This document shows, in pieces, positions 9,237-21,200 of a DNA stretch of 64,000 bases (positions are counted from its first letter, which is position 1; the number at the start of each line of letters is the position of its first letter). Position numbers and translations under genes: made by a program. The DNA comes from Hermetia illucens (lineage: Eukaryota; Arthropoda; Insecta; Diptera; Stratiomyidae): contig NC_051854.1 of assembly GCF_905115235.1 (NCBI RefSeq), positions 71,849,463 to 71,913,462 of the forward strand, read 5' to 3'. The notes beneath the pieces are model-generated. The model was not told the DNA's origin, ran no database searches, and worked only from the letters and a program-made list of their open reading frames with translations.

Positions 9237-12200
9237 GTAAGTGAACGGGGGATAGAAAGTTTGATTAATTGCTTCAATGAAACACATTTGACGCCCGTAC
9301 GAGTGTATGGAAGTGCATATTCGGCTCAGCAACTCTCAATCGACATATGAGCATAAATTCTATGCAGTGATCTAACCTCGTTGAGTTCGGCGTCGAATGC
9401 TGAATAGGAAAACTGTTTGGTGATGATCTCAAGCCTTTGAAATGTGGTTTGACCTTAAGTTAGTTTTGTAAGCATCAATTTATGGAAAATAGGAAAACTC
9501 GTTCAATTATAATTACTCCCGCTTTGAGTGGATATTAACCAAGGAAGCTGTTGATATGAGGTAATAGCATATGCATGTCTACTAATAGAACTCGACACCA
9601 AGAATACCGTCCACTTCCATCTCCAAGAACCGCTTGAATCATCTGCAACAAAAATAATTTACTCTTGTGTCCGATGTGATTAGTTTCTGTTTTTAGAATT
9701 CCGGAGAAAGCAGGAATCAGCTGCTTCATATGTTCAAGTGCATCACCATGCGATTCACGTATCTTTTCTTTGATTTTAAATAGCTCCTGCTCATTGTTGT
9801 CAAAAGTTCAAACCATGAATAATTAGTAATAATTTATTCAGAAATTATTAGTGTTCTCCTTGTACATTTACGGTTGAGTGATCTAACAATAAGAACAAGT
9901 TTCCAGTGGAATACCATCAAATGACTTGGAGTATTTCATGGTTGGATTAAAACAAGATTTGTATCGTATCTTACATTTTTTTTTGAATATTGCAACGTAT
10001 CTACAGGCATGTATACATTACAAGCGGGACCGTTATAATTGACACCTAAATAGTTAAGTAAATTAAAACACTTTGCAAACATGCTCAAATTTTAAAGTAA
10101 CAAATGTCTCGCAAAAGTAGGGTGAGTGCCAGTCGATGTATGTATGTAAATAGATACTTTCAAGCAATCTCACATTAAGAGTATTTTTTGGTTGAGAGCA
10201 GCAACAAATGCTTACAGTAATATGAGTGCTACAGCTTAAAGGCCTTCTAAGGGATCTGTGGTGTCGATTCTTCTGCATATTCTTATCAAAATAAGTGATA
10301 TGAAACCAACATGCTAGTGATAAGCAGTTAGATGGGCCTATTAGAGAAGTTTGTGGAACAGGATGTATAATTCAAAAATTGGTGGTTCTAATTACAATTT
10401 TTCTACGATGTGTTTGGTGATAAATTTTAAAGATGTTTTCAGAATTTAACAAGCCAGGAAACCAGAAGCTGAACACTTCAGGAAGGTTTTGTGTATTTCT
10501 TATCAAAAAACATTTGAGAGGGCACTTGTCTCATTAATATGTAGCACGTAATGCATATGCGCATATTATGTCAGAATATTCACTTTTGCAGGTTACTGAT
10601 ATTCAAAGTCTCTTACAGGGTGTTTTGCAGTCAATTACTGAAAATTGTAGTAATATACTATTATTAACTTTCCTTGAAAAGATATTTCAATTGAGGGTAT
10701 TTCGGAGTCTAGGCACTGTATAGAGGCAGCTTCATGATTTTAAGGATGAGAACTGAGAGTGGATGCCCAGAAGAAATGACGCAGGGTGTGATAAGCAGGT
10801 AGACAGACAGACAAACAACCCTGAGAGGAGTGGCCAGATCTCCCATCAGGCGCGACCCCAGCTGGCGGATTGGGGCATATCTATTGATGTGTTAATATGT
10901 GTTCATGCACTTTTCTTTTCTGACTGTGCATGGACTAGTGTTTGCTCATCTCTGGTACGCGGACCAAAATGGCTATGGGAAGGATACCCAGAACATAAAA
11001 TCACCATGGAAGACGAGAGAAGAAGTAAACTTACGGTGCAGTTGCTCGGAACTCCAGTACCGGCGGCTTTTGGGAGTGGGGAAGCGGGCTCCCGGTCGTC
11101 GATATCCCTCGACCGTAGTGCCTCGGTGGTGGACAACTTGGCCACCTTGGCATATAATGCTACTAGTGATTTGGATCTGGAGAAGGAGGCTTTCATGCGA
11201 AGTACGACCTTACCGAGAACACCAATAACAAGAGCAAACAAAGGTGAACTAAAAGCAGCTTTTTGGACTACAAAAACAGTGACAACACTCACCGCACATG
11301 TTCAAGATGCTCGACAGCAGGAGGTGCTCCAGAAACAAGGAAGAGATCCATTCAAAAGAAGCTCATCAACTTTGAGATCTCCACCAATGCCAAAGACGAT
11401 GAAGGATAAAGTACAGGCCAAAACTGAAGGACCGTGTAAAAGTAGTAACCTTGCCGGGGCTTATAGGGAGCAGAGTCCTTTGAATCCTTTGAATAATCAG
11501 CAGGCGCCTAAGAGAAAAAAAGGCGGACAGGACATCCTGAAAACCAACACCAACAGCTCAGAAGGAGGAAAGCATACAGCGAATTTAGGAAACTCGACCA
11601 GCGTTGCGAAGTCTAAGACGAACGAAAACGATGGATGGACTAAAGTTACCAACAAAAAAGCGAAACGAAAAGCAAAAGTCCGAACTCGCCCAGATGCAAT
11701 TGTTATCTCCAGTAAGGGCAATCTGTTCTACGCGGAGATACTCAAAAAGGTCAAAGCTGATCCCGACCTAAAAGATCTGAGCGGAAATGTGAACAGAATC
11801 CGAAGAACCCAAAAAGGGGATCTCATGCTCGAGCTGAAATAGTAGGCTGACATTTGTAGAGAACGGACGTGTCTAAAAATTGATATTATTAATAAAAATA
11901 ATTTAAAATTGAAATTAAATTAACTTTTATCAAGAATATAAAAAGATATTTATATTACTTAATTAATAACACATAATTTAAAACTTAATCGAAACTAATT
12001 TACTTTTGAGTTATTATCTAAGTTACTTTTCCTTAAAAAGTTTTGAGAAAACATTCGTTTTTTTTGGCTTGGCGGGAATGAGCGGTGTGCCGCCGGCGGG
12101 CGGCGGACCAGACCGGCCCCCCACCATAAGGTCTAGGGGCACTCGGATCGGTCGTGGAGTCCGCAACGAGGAGGATCCAGACTTGAAAATAGCCAAAGTG

Positions 12201-15200
12201 AGGATAGCCAATCTTGAAAGGAGAAATGGCGAGCTGGCGAAGACGCTCGAAGATTTCAAAAAGCAAATGACAACATTGATAAAAAAAAATGAAAAGTTGA
12301 CAGAGCAGCTAATGGCTGGGGAGGCGGGCCCGCCGTCTCCAAAGGTAGCCAGAAAAAAGGTTAAGCTATCTTCGACTACTTTTGCAATCATGGAAGAACC
12401 GGGCTGCCTTGAGGGCGAACAAGTTCTCGACGGCGAATCTGTCCGTATGGAGGACATAGAAAGCAGTAAAACAGACGATACGAGAGTCGGCGACAACGGT
12501 GGCGAGGGAAATGTCCCAGAAGAGGATGCTAACCAGGCAAGTTGCAATAGTGAAGATGGAAAATTGGGTGAGTTTTTGGTCTATGTTTCCAAAAAATTAA
12601 AGAAAAAAAACAAAACTCAAGAAATAATGTTAAATAATGTTAAAAATAATGCAAGTACGAGTGAAAATTTAAAAAATGGTCCGACTGGGGATACAATTAG
12701 CACCCGAAATAAAGAAAAGGGGGAAAGGGTGCCCCCCATTAATGTTTATAAATTAGGTGGTAGAGATTTAGCCACTCTACTTAATAGGAGCGCGGAGCTC
12801 TCAAATTTTGTTATTAAAAAGACGGGGGCCGAGAGAGCCCAAGTCAAATGCAATAAAATTGCAGATTATAAAAAAGCACGGGAGATCCTCGAGCGAGTGA
12901 AGGCTCCTCACTTCACCTACACTCCAAAGGAAGAGAAGGTGCAAACCTTCCTTCTGAAAGGCTTGGATGCGGAGGAAGAGCCCGACGAGGTGCTCAAAAT
13001 GCTCCGGGAGACGGGAACTGAGGTTAAGTTCCTCTCAGTGTCACGGTTTAGTACGAGGAGGTCCGTTTTGGAAAAACAAATCCTGCCGCACTTCCTCGTG
13101 CAGATAAGCCCGGAGAGCCGGGGAAGCGATCTGATCGGCATCAGGTCGCTTAATTACCAGGCCATTCGTTTTGAGCGCCTGCTAAGGGGCGAAATAGTCC
13201 AGTGTCGAAGATGCCAGCGCTATGGTCACTCGGCAGTGAACTGTCAAATGACCTTACGATGTGTAAAGTGCGAGAAAGACCATACCGCAGCTGAATGTTC
13301 GCTGACTGAAGCAGATGGCAAGGAAAAAACTTTCTGTGTTAACTGCGGAAGCGGAGGGCATCCGGCTTCGTACCGTGGATGTCCTGTATACCGCAATGTT
13401 AAGGTCACAAGGCAGCAAGCACCGAGATCGGCCCAAAAAACGAAGGTGTCAGCGGCGTTGGATGGTACCGTCCCTTCGGCACCAATCGTCTCGGGGATCC
13501 CATTTGCAGAAGTAGTTCGACAAGGGGGAGCTAAGAAGCCCCAACAAGATGCAAGTGGCGGGATGAACACTATCCTCAATAAAATACTAACCATGTGTGA
13601 AAACATGCAGCATACGCTACACGTACACAATACAAAAATAAATAGCATAACAGACTATTTACACAAACAGCATGCCCGCTGCTAGGTCTGCAGTCACAGC
13701 GGTACCACTGGATGGTCTCCGGATCATCGCGATTAATGTGAATTCCATCGTAGGAATCCATCGAAGAGCGGAGCTCCTTGATTTCGCTGCCAGACAACAG
13801 CCTGATATAGTCTTGATTTCAGAAACCCATCTCAATCCGAGGCATTCGATAACATTCAAGGATTTTGAATTCGTGAGGAACCATAGACGAAATTGTGATG
13901 GGGGAGGTGGTACCGGAATACTTGTGGGTCGCCATTATCGTTTCAGGCATATTAATAGGCCTGAATTTGAAACCTTTAAGTGTATCGAAGTCTCATGTAT
14001 TCTTTTTTCACTGCCTAGAGGAGGGAATTTATACATTCTGTCAGTCTATGCAGTGGGAAACAACCGAGCCAAGTTCAAGGATGAATTCCATTCTCTGTTT
14101 ACGATACTCTAACTGAATAGGCTGCATAATTACTATATTATAGCTGGCGACTTGAATGCTAAGCATACCTCGTGGCTAAACGCCAGAAACAATCCCAGAG
14201 GGGTATTCCTCAAATCTTGGATAGAGCAATACCAGATAGAGTATAAATGCGAATTATATGGGTCAGAGAGTCCAACCTGGCCCAGGGCAAATTCCTATCT
14301 GGATTTGTGCATTGCTGACGCGCGCTTGAACTTTAATTTTAGGAATCCTCAACGGAAACTACAGACTCTTCCTTACGATAGCGATCATAACGCTATTCTT
14401 ATTGAAGTTCTGTTTGATGGACGAAGAGTTCGCCTTCTGCCGATGGACAGTGGCGTCCACAGGCTGAACTTTAAACAAACAAATTGGAAGAAATTCCAAG
14501 AGAGGTTTATTCGGGGATATCGAGAGGAATGCCCACCTCTTGATGGGGAAAACGATAGTACAATTGCACCAGGCGACAGGAACTTGAGCAACGAGGAAAT
14601 ACTTCAGTATCTTCTCAAGCTGGAGAACTTAACGCTGGAAACAATTGAACAAGTCGTCCCTAAAATTAAACCTCGCAATAATATGGAAGGATATGAAACT
14701 GCAGCCATAAAACGGTTGAAAAAAGTGAAAAGCCTTCTGCTCACTCGCGTCAACAAAATCTATCGGAGATATGGGGACTATCATCATCCCATATTGGTTG
14801 AGTTCAAATCACTTCTAAAGATCGCGCGGGATCTTATCCGTCAACATTACGTAAATGAAGTGAACTCCCAGTGGCGGGAGAAGTTAAAGGGTATTTCACC
14901 AAGCGATCCAGATTCCATGTTTACTAAGATAAATACGTTATTCCGGAAGAAGTCACGAATAACTGTGCCGAGAATTAAAGTCGGTGGCAGCGAGATACAA
15001 CACCTTATTGACTCTGGTATAGACACGAATAGTGTAACTGCTGATGCGCAAGGCAATTACATCGTGATGGATGATGCTCTGAAACTCGAACTTATAGGGG
15101 AGCACTTTGAATCGGTGCATCGGCCCAGAACGGACTTAGAGCCAACGCAACTTTCGGAAATTGTAGAACGAGATGTCCACAATTTCAAATATAGCCTGAA

Positions 15201-18200
15201 CGGCACCACAGTTCTCCAATTTAGCTCTGCGTTGCAGGCTGATCTCATACCGAGTGATAATCTGCTTGATTACTTTGTCTCATGTGTTGAGTTAACTTCC
15301 ATATTCAGAAGAGTGAACAATAAGAGATCATCCGGTATGGATGGCATTCCCAACGTGGTCCTCAGGCATTTACCAGACATTGGCATTCGTAATTATTGCA
15401 TTTTGTTCAATAATTTATTGAACAATTCCTTCTTTCCAGGACAATGGAAGAAAGCCCGAGTATTCCCGATTTTAAAAAGAGGGAAGGATTCATCCAGCCC
15501 TCAAAGCTACCGCCCAATCAGTTTGCTGCCTAACATCAGCAAGGTGTTTGAGGTTTTGGTATTGAAAGCCTTGAACGGGCATATCAAGAAGAAGGAATTA
15601 TTGCCGAACGCGCAATTCGGATTTCGATCTGGACATTCGACAATACATGCAATAACGAAGGTAACGTCTGATATTTGCTGGCGGATTAACAATGGTGAGT
15701 GCGTAGGCGCTTGCCTTATAGACATGGAGAAAGCCTTTGATACCGTCTGGTTGGATGGACTGATTTTCAGGCTCCTGAAGAATGAGTTTCCCAGTCACCT
15801 CGTAGCGATGATGTGTAGTATGCTGTATGGCAAGTGCTTTGTCATTACGGACGGAAATCTCACTACTAACAGAGAATTTCATGTTCTGAATGGATTACAG
15901 CAAGGGACAGTGACTGCGCCTACACTTTTTGCGGTATTTGCCGGCGAATTGCTCAATTCTTTCGATTTTAATAAATCTCCTAAAAGGTCGTTGGTTGCCT
16001 TTGCTGACGATCTGATAGCCTACACGGCGCACAAGAAGGTAACTGAGGTGCAAGTTGAACTTCAGAAGATGTTCAATGATATTAAGTTCTTCACGAACAG
16101 TTGGCGGATGAAAATCAATGCGCAAAAGTGTGAAACGATTCTGTTTCGAAATTCCTTGGTGTATGCCAGTAGGAACTTGAAAAGGAATTGGAGAGATTTC
16201 CACATTGTCGCGAACGAGGATAGTTCAGAGCGCATTCCTCATAAGAAGTGCGTTAGATACCTGGGTGTGCGTCTTGACGAGCGTCTCCAATTTAACGAGC
16301 ACGTTAAAGTCGCGCTAGAAAGCGCTCGCAAGGCATTCATGTCTCTTCGAAGACTCTTTTAAGCTCCACATCTTAGCCGGAAGGTTAAGATTATTTGCTA
16401 TCTTACTTTGGTTAGACCGGTGCTTACCTACGGGTGTGCTATCTGGTTTAATTTGAGTGCTAGCCAAATGGAGAAAATAAGGATCTTTGAAAGGAAATGT
16501 CTGCGTGCTTGCACGGGGCTTAATAGGACTGCTTCGTCAAACTATGAGCACTATGTAACTAATGAAGTGATGTATGCAGCTGCTGCTGTGCCAAGAATCG
16601 ATACAGTTATCGTCAGATTGATTCGGAATCATATAGTGCGATCTGCTTCGCATGGTGAAAACCCTTGGGTTTCGCAGCCGTTCTACCCAAATGATGGGTA
16701 TTTCGAGAAAACTCTCACGACAGGCTTCATTCCTCCCGAAGCGTTCGTGTATCTTGACAGGAATGGTCTAATTCTTGATTCTGCCGGTGATCCGGTTATG
16801 TATCATATACATAGGCGGGCCACGGACAAAAGGATAGAATACCCCCCGAATTTGACAGTGGGGGCTCCGGGATTCGACTGGAGATACTCCAGAGCGAGAG
16901 CAATTGACATTAAGCGGGATGAAAAAGAGAAATCTTGGTACTGGTGGCTGCGGGATGCCGGTTAACGGTGGCCGTGCTCAGTCCTGCCATTTGTTTCTTG
17001 GTGGGGCTTTGTAAATATGTATACATTGAACGGGTGCTGATTTTGTCTCCAGTTGTAACTTATAAATACATACGTTATTATTCTTTGTTTTGTTTTTTGT
17101 TTGTTTTTTTTTGTATGGATGTTATTTTAAAAAAAAAAGAAAAAATGTGTAATATAAAATCTATAATTATGATAGTTTTAAGAACAATAATTTAAGTTAA
17201 AAGTGTCTTTTGAAGCGATCAAATATTTATTATTACTTTTTATATTTCTTTATTTGCCACTAAGGCCAAGTGAATTCTGTCGGGTTTTTGACCATTTCCC
17301 GACAACTTATTGTAAAATTAGATTTTCATTTCTTACTGTTTCTCTTCTCTGTCTGTAAATCGTTATTCAAAAATTTTGATAGCCCACAGTGGCCATTAGA
17401 TTTAAGTTATTTTTGTTATTTTAAAAGATTGTTTTTTATTGTTCATTTTTCCAATCCATATACTATTGTTACCTATTTCTTAAAAATAAAAATGATTTTA
17501 AAAACAAAACAAAAAATGCTCGAGCTGAAAAGATCCAGATCCTGATGACTTTCGCACTCAAGTGGAAAACTGACTTGGGGAGAATGCCGCAGTGCGTGCC
17601 CAAAACATGAGATCTATATACAATGTAAGGATCTCGATGAAGTGACATCGAAAGGAGAAATTTGTACTGCTCTGAAGGAGCAATTTAAGTTGAAAGAACT
17701 TACCGAGGAGTCTGTTGTAGGCTTACGAAAAGCCTATGGTGGTACACAAACGGCCACAATACGAGTACCAGAGGAGGCAGCGCAGATGTTGTTGGCTGCC
17801 GGAAAAGTTCGGATTGGATGGGTTTTCTGCCGTTTAAGAGAACAAATTTCACTAAAGAGGTACTTTAAATGCCTCATGTTTGGACACTTCACGAAGGCAT
17901 GCACCAGCACCATTAATCGATCCGATCGATGTAGAAGGTGTGGGGAAAAAGGCCATGTTGTCAGAGTGTGCAATAGCGACCCCTGTACCAAGTAAAACAG
18001 GGACAGGATCACCGGCATATTGCCGGAAGTGGTAAATGTCCGGAATTTAAGAAGGCGCTCACTGCAATGAGAAAATGAGGTTTATTCAACTTAACCTGAA
18101 TCATTGCAAGGTCGCTCAGGATTTACTTGAGCAGACCACGTTCGAATCTGACATGGAAATTGGCATCATAAGTGAACCATATAGAAACCGTCAACGTGGC

Positions 18201-21200
18201 ATATGGGTCACAGATTCGACTGGTGGAGCGACGATATGGGCTTGTGGTCGACAGGCCATACAATGTACTGCAAGTCAGCAGGCAGTGGCTTTGTGTGGGC
18301 GAAAATAAGTGGTGTATAAGTATACAGCTGCTACGCCCCACCAAGTTTTACACTGTCTGAATTCGAGCAAATGCTTGATAATCTTTTTCTCGACGCAAGG
18401 GGCGAAGTCCAAAGGTGATTGCTGGTGATTTTAATGCTTGGGCCCTAGAGTGGGGTAGCAGAGAATCAAATGCTAGGGGGCGCAGTTTAATAGAACCTTT
18501 CGCGCAGATGGACATAGCTTTGGCTAACGAAGGTGCTGTAAACACCTTTTAGAAAGGGTGGTCAGGCTCAGTTGTAGAGCTGACCTTTGTCAGCCCTTCG
18601 CTGGCGCGTGGTATGTCCTGGTGCGTCAGCGAACGCTACACCCACAGCGATCACCAGGCAATCTTCTTTGAGACATGTGTTGAGCCTCAGGCCAAAGAGC
18701 TATCATGCCCGAAACTGAAAAAGATATCAGGATGGTCTGCAAAATCTTTGGAGGAGCAGACCTTCATAGAGGTGTGGTTAGATCAACCTGATAAAGCAAG
18801 CGCCTCTACGGAAAGAGCCGTCCATCTGGCTCAATGCATCGCCAAAGCATGTGACGCGGCCATGCCTAGGAGGTGCTCATTCCCCAGTAGAAGACCAAAC
18901 TACTGGTGGAATGATGAATGATGAACTGACCGGTCTTCGATCAGCCTGCCACCGAGCCAGAAGAGCGGCTCAGAGGGCGGTAGGTAGAGTCGATCAGGGG
19001 CAGAAAGAGTGCGCCTATAAGGCAGCCCGCAAAATCCTCAAACTCGCCATCCAGCGTAGCAAGAGGAAATGCTTTAAGGAGCTCTGCTCAGAAGCGGACG
19101 TAAATCCGTGGGGGAGAGCTTATGGAATCGTGATGGGACGATTCAGAGGCCGTTCATCTCCGCAGATCACGTGTCTCACCCTCTTGCTAAAAATCATCCA
19201 GGGGTTATTCCCCAGCAAGAGGAGAGCACCGACACATTCCAACCACCTCTGAATGTGAAGGCAATCCCGCCAGTCACCAGAGACGAGCTGCTGGAGATCT
19301 GCGCCAGAATAGGAGACAATAAAGCGCGGGCCTGGACGGAGTACCGAATAAGGCTCTTAAGCTTGCCATGAAATCCAGGCCGGATATGTTCGCTGAGTTG
19401 TTCGAAGCGTGCATGTCCGAAGGAATATTTCCAGCGGCTTGGAAGCGTCAGAAGTTGGTACTTCTGCCTAAGCCTGGTAAACCTCCACGTGAACCATCGT
19501 CATACCGACCCATATGTCTTTTGGACACGGTGGGGAAAATGTTAGAGCGGGTAATCTATAATAGATTACTCCCGGTTGTTGAGAGCCAAGGCGGCCTTTC
19601 AGATCGGCAGTATGGGTTCCGAAAAATCAGATGAACCATTCATGCCATCAAATTGGTTACTGGCTTGGCCGAAGATGCAATTCACGGAAAGGGTAGTACC
19701 AGCAAATGTTGCGTGGTAGTAACCCTGGACGTTAAAAATGCATTCAATTCGGCCAATTGGAATCTAATACGCAAATCCCTAGCGAAGGTTGGTATTCCCA
19801 TCTATCTCGCTGCTATCGTCGATAGTTACTTAACTGAAAGGAGGCTCTGATATGACACTGATGACGGACCCCAAGCAAGAGCATGTTGTTTCCGCGGGTG
19901 TCCCACAGGGCTCCGTATTGGGCCCACTACTGTGGAACATCATGTACAACGATATACTTAATCTTCCCCTTCCGGAGGAAGCCACAGTGGTGGGTTACGC
20001 TGACGACATAGCACTGATTGTTGTCGCAAAGCATCTCGAAGATGCTGAGTTATACTCAAGCGAGGCAATGCGTGCTGTCAAATGCTGGTTGGAGAGCTCT
20101 GGCCTGATGCTTGCGGAGGAAAAAGCAGAAGCGGTCCTCATCATGAAGCGCCGGAAGAGAAATTACGCCTGTGTTAGAATCGGGAATCATATCATCACTT
20201 CCAAGCCGACCATCAAATACTTGGGGGTGGTGATAGACAGGAAGCTCAGTTATAAGCAACACGTACACTATGTTTGTGATAAATCATCCACTGCCAGTAT
20301 GGCCCTGGCGAGGATGATGCCGAACGCGGGAGGGCCACGGCATACCTCTAGGCTGCTTATAGCCAGGGTGGTGACCTCAATCATGCTCTATGCGACCCCA
20401 ATTTGGAGCGAGGCATTGCGGATGTCAGTTAACACTAGCAAACTGAATGCAGTCTACAGGAGGACAGCTCTAACGGTATGCTCTTCCTTCAGGACTGTCT
20501 CAGATGATGCAGCATTGATTATCTCTGGAATGATGTCGATTGACATCTTGGCAGATGAGATGGCGAATATATACCATGCGAAGCCAATCTCTCCCTTATT
20601 GCAGACGACGAACGCTGAGAGGGAGGGATCCATAAATAGATGGCAAGAGCGGTGGGAACGCTCGGGAAAGGGTCAGTGGACTCACAGGCTCATTCCTGCC
20701 ATCAGGGAGTGGTTGGAAAGACGACACGGTGCGATTAATTATAATCTCACCCAGTTTTTCACGGGGCATGGAGGATATCTCCAATACCTTCACAGCTTTA
20801 AATTGGAGACCTCACCCGACTGTCCAAATTGTGATGGAGTCCCAGAGGACCCAGAGCATGTATTCTTCCACTGTCCGAGATTTATGGAAGAAAGGAAGAA
20901 TCTAGAGGAGAGGAGAGGAGAGGAGAGGAGAGAAAATCTGGTGCCGAAAATGCAAGCACACACAAGAGAATTGGGATGCGGTCAACTGCATGATCGCATC
21001 TATTCAAGATAAATTGCGAAAGGCAGAGGAAAGTAGAAAAGCGCGGTCACGTGCGCCGCGTATAGAAGAAATGGGATTAAGCTAGAGTGAGCTGACTCCG
21101 CCCCGCGATGTAATACCTTGTGGTTGTTCCGCGGGGCAGGGAGGGAGTCGGGGGTGGTTTTAGTGGGTAAAAATCCCACACGCTGGTGTGTCCAGACCAG

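Larger units (their letters stand above)
11840..17515 (+). mobile_element. Jockey-superfamily LINE, nearly whole, nested in R1-like LINE A
   Basis: This element has a 5' UTR (11840-12077), ORF1 (12078-13685), ORF2 (13672-16965) and an AT-rich 3' UTR ending in A-rich AAAACAAAACAAAAA. It is flanked by a perfect 15-bp duplication, the product of target-primed reverse transcription. Total length is 5,676 bp. ORF1 is open and ORF2 has only two in-frame stop codons, so it is much younger than the R1-like element it sits in. I place it in the Jockey superfamily from its gag; the exact clade is not resolved. It has no RNase H domain. Confidence 0.9.

Noticed and set aside
11840-11842. Stop codon ending the R1-like ORF1 at LELK
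   Set aside because: The TAG is the first three bases of the inserted Jockey-like element, not a native stop.
12023-12547. A 174-codon minus-strand frame opposite the Jockey-like ORF1
   Set aside because: It is the antisense shadow of a GC-skewed, intact gag ORF and has no independent motif.
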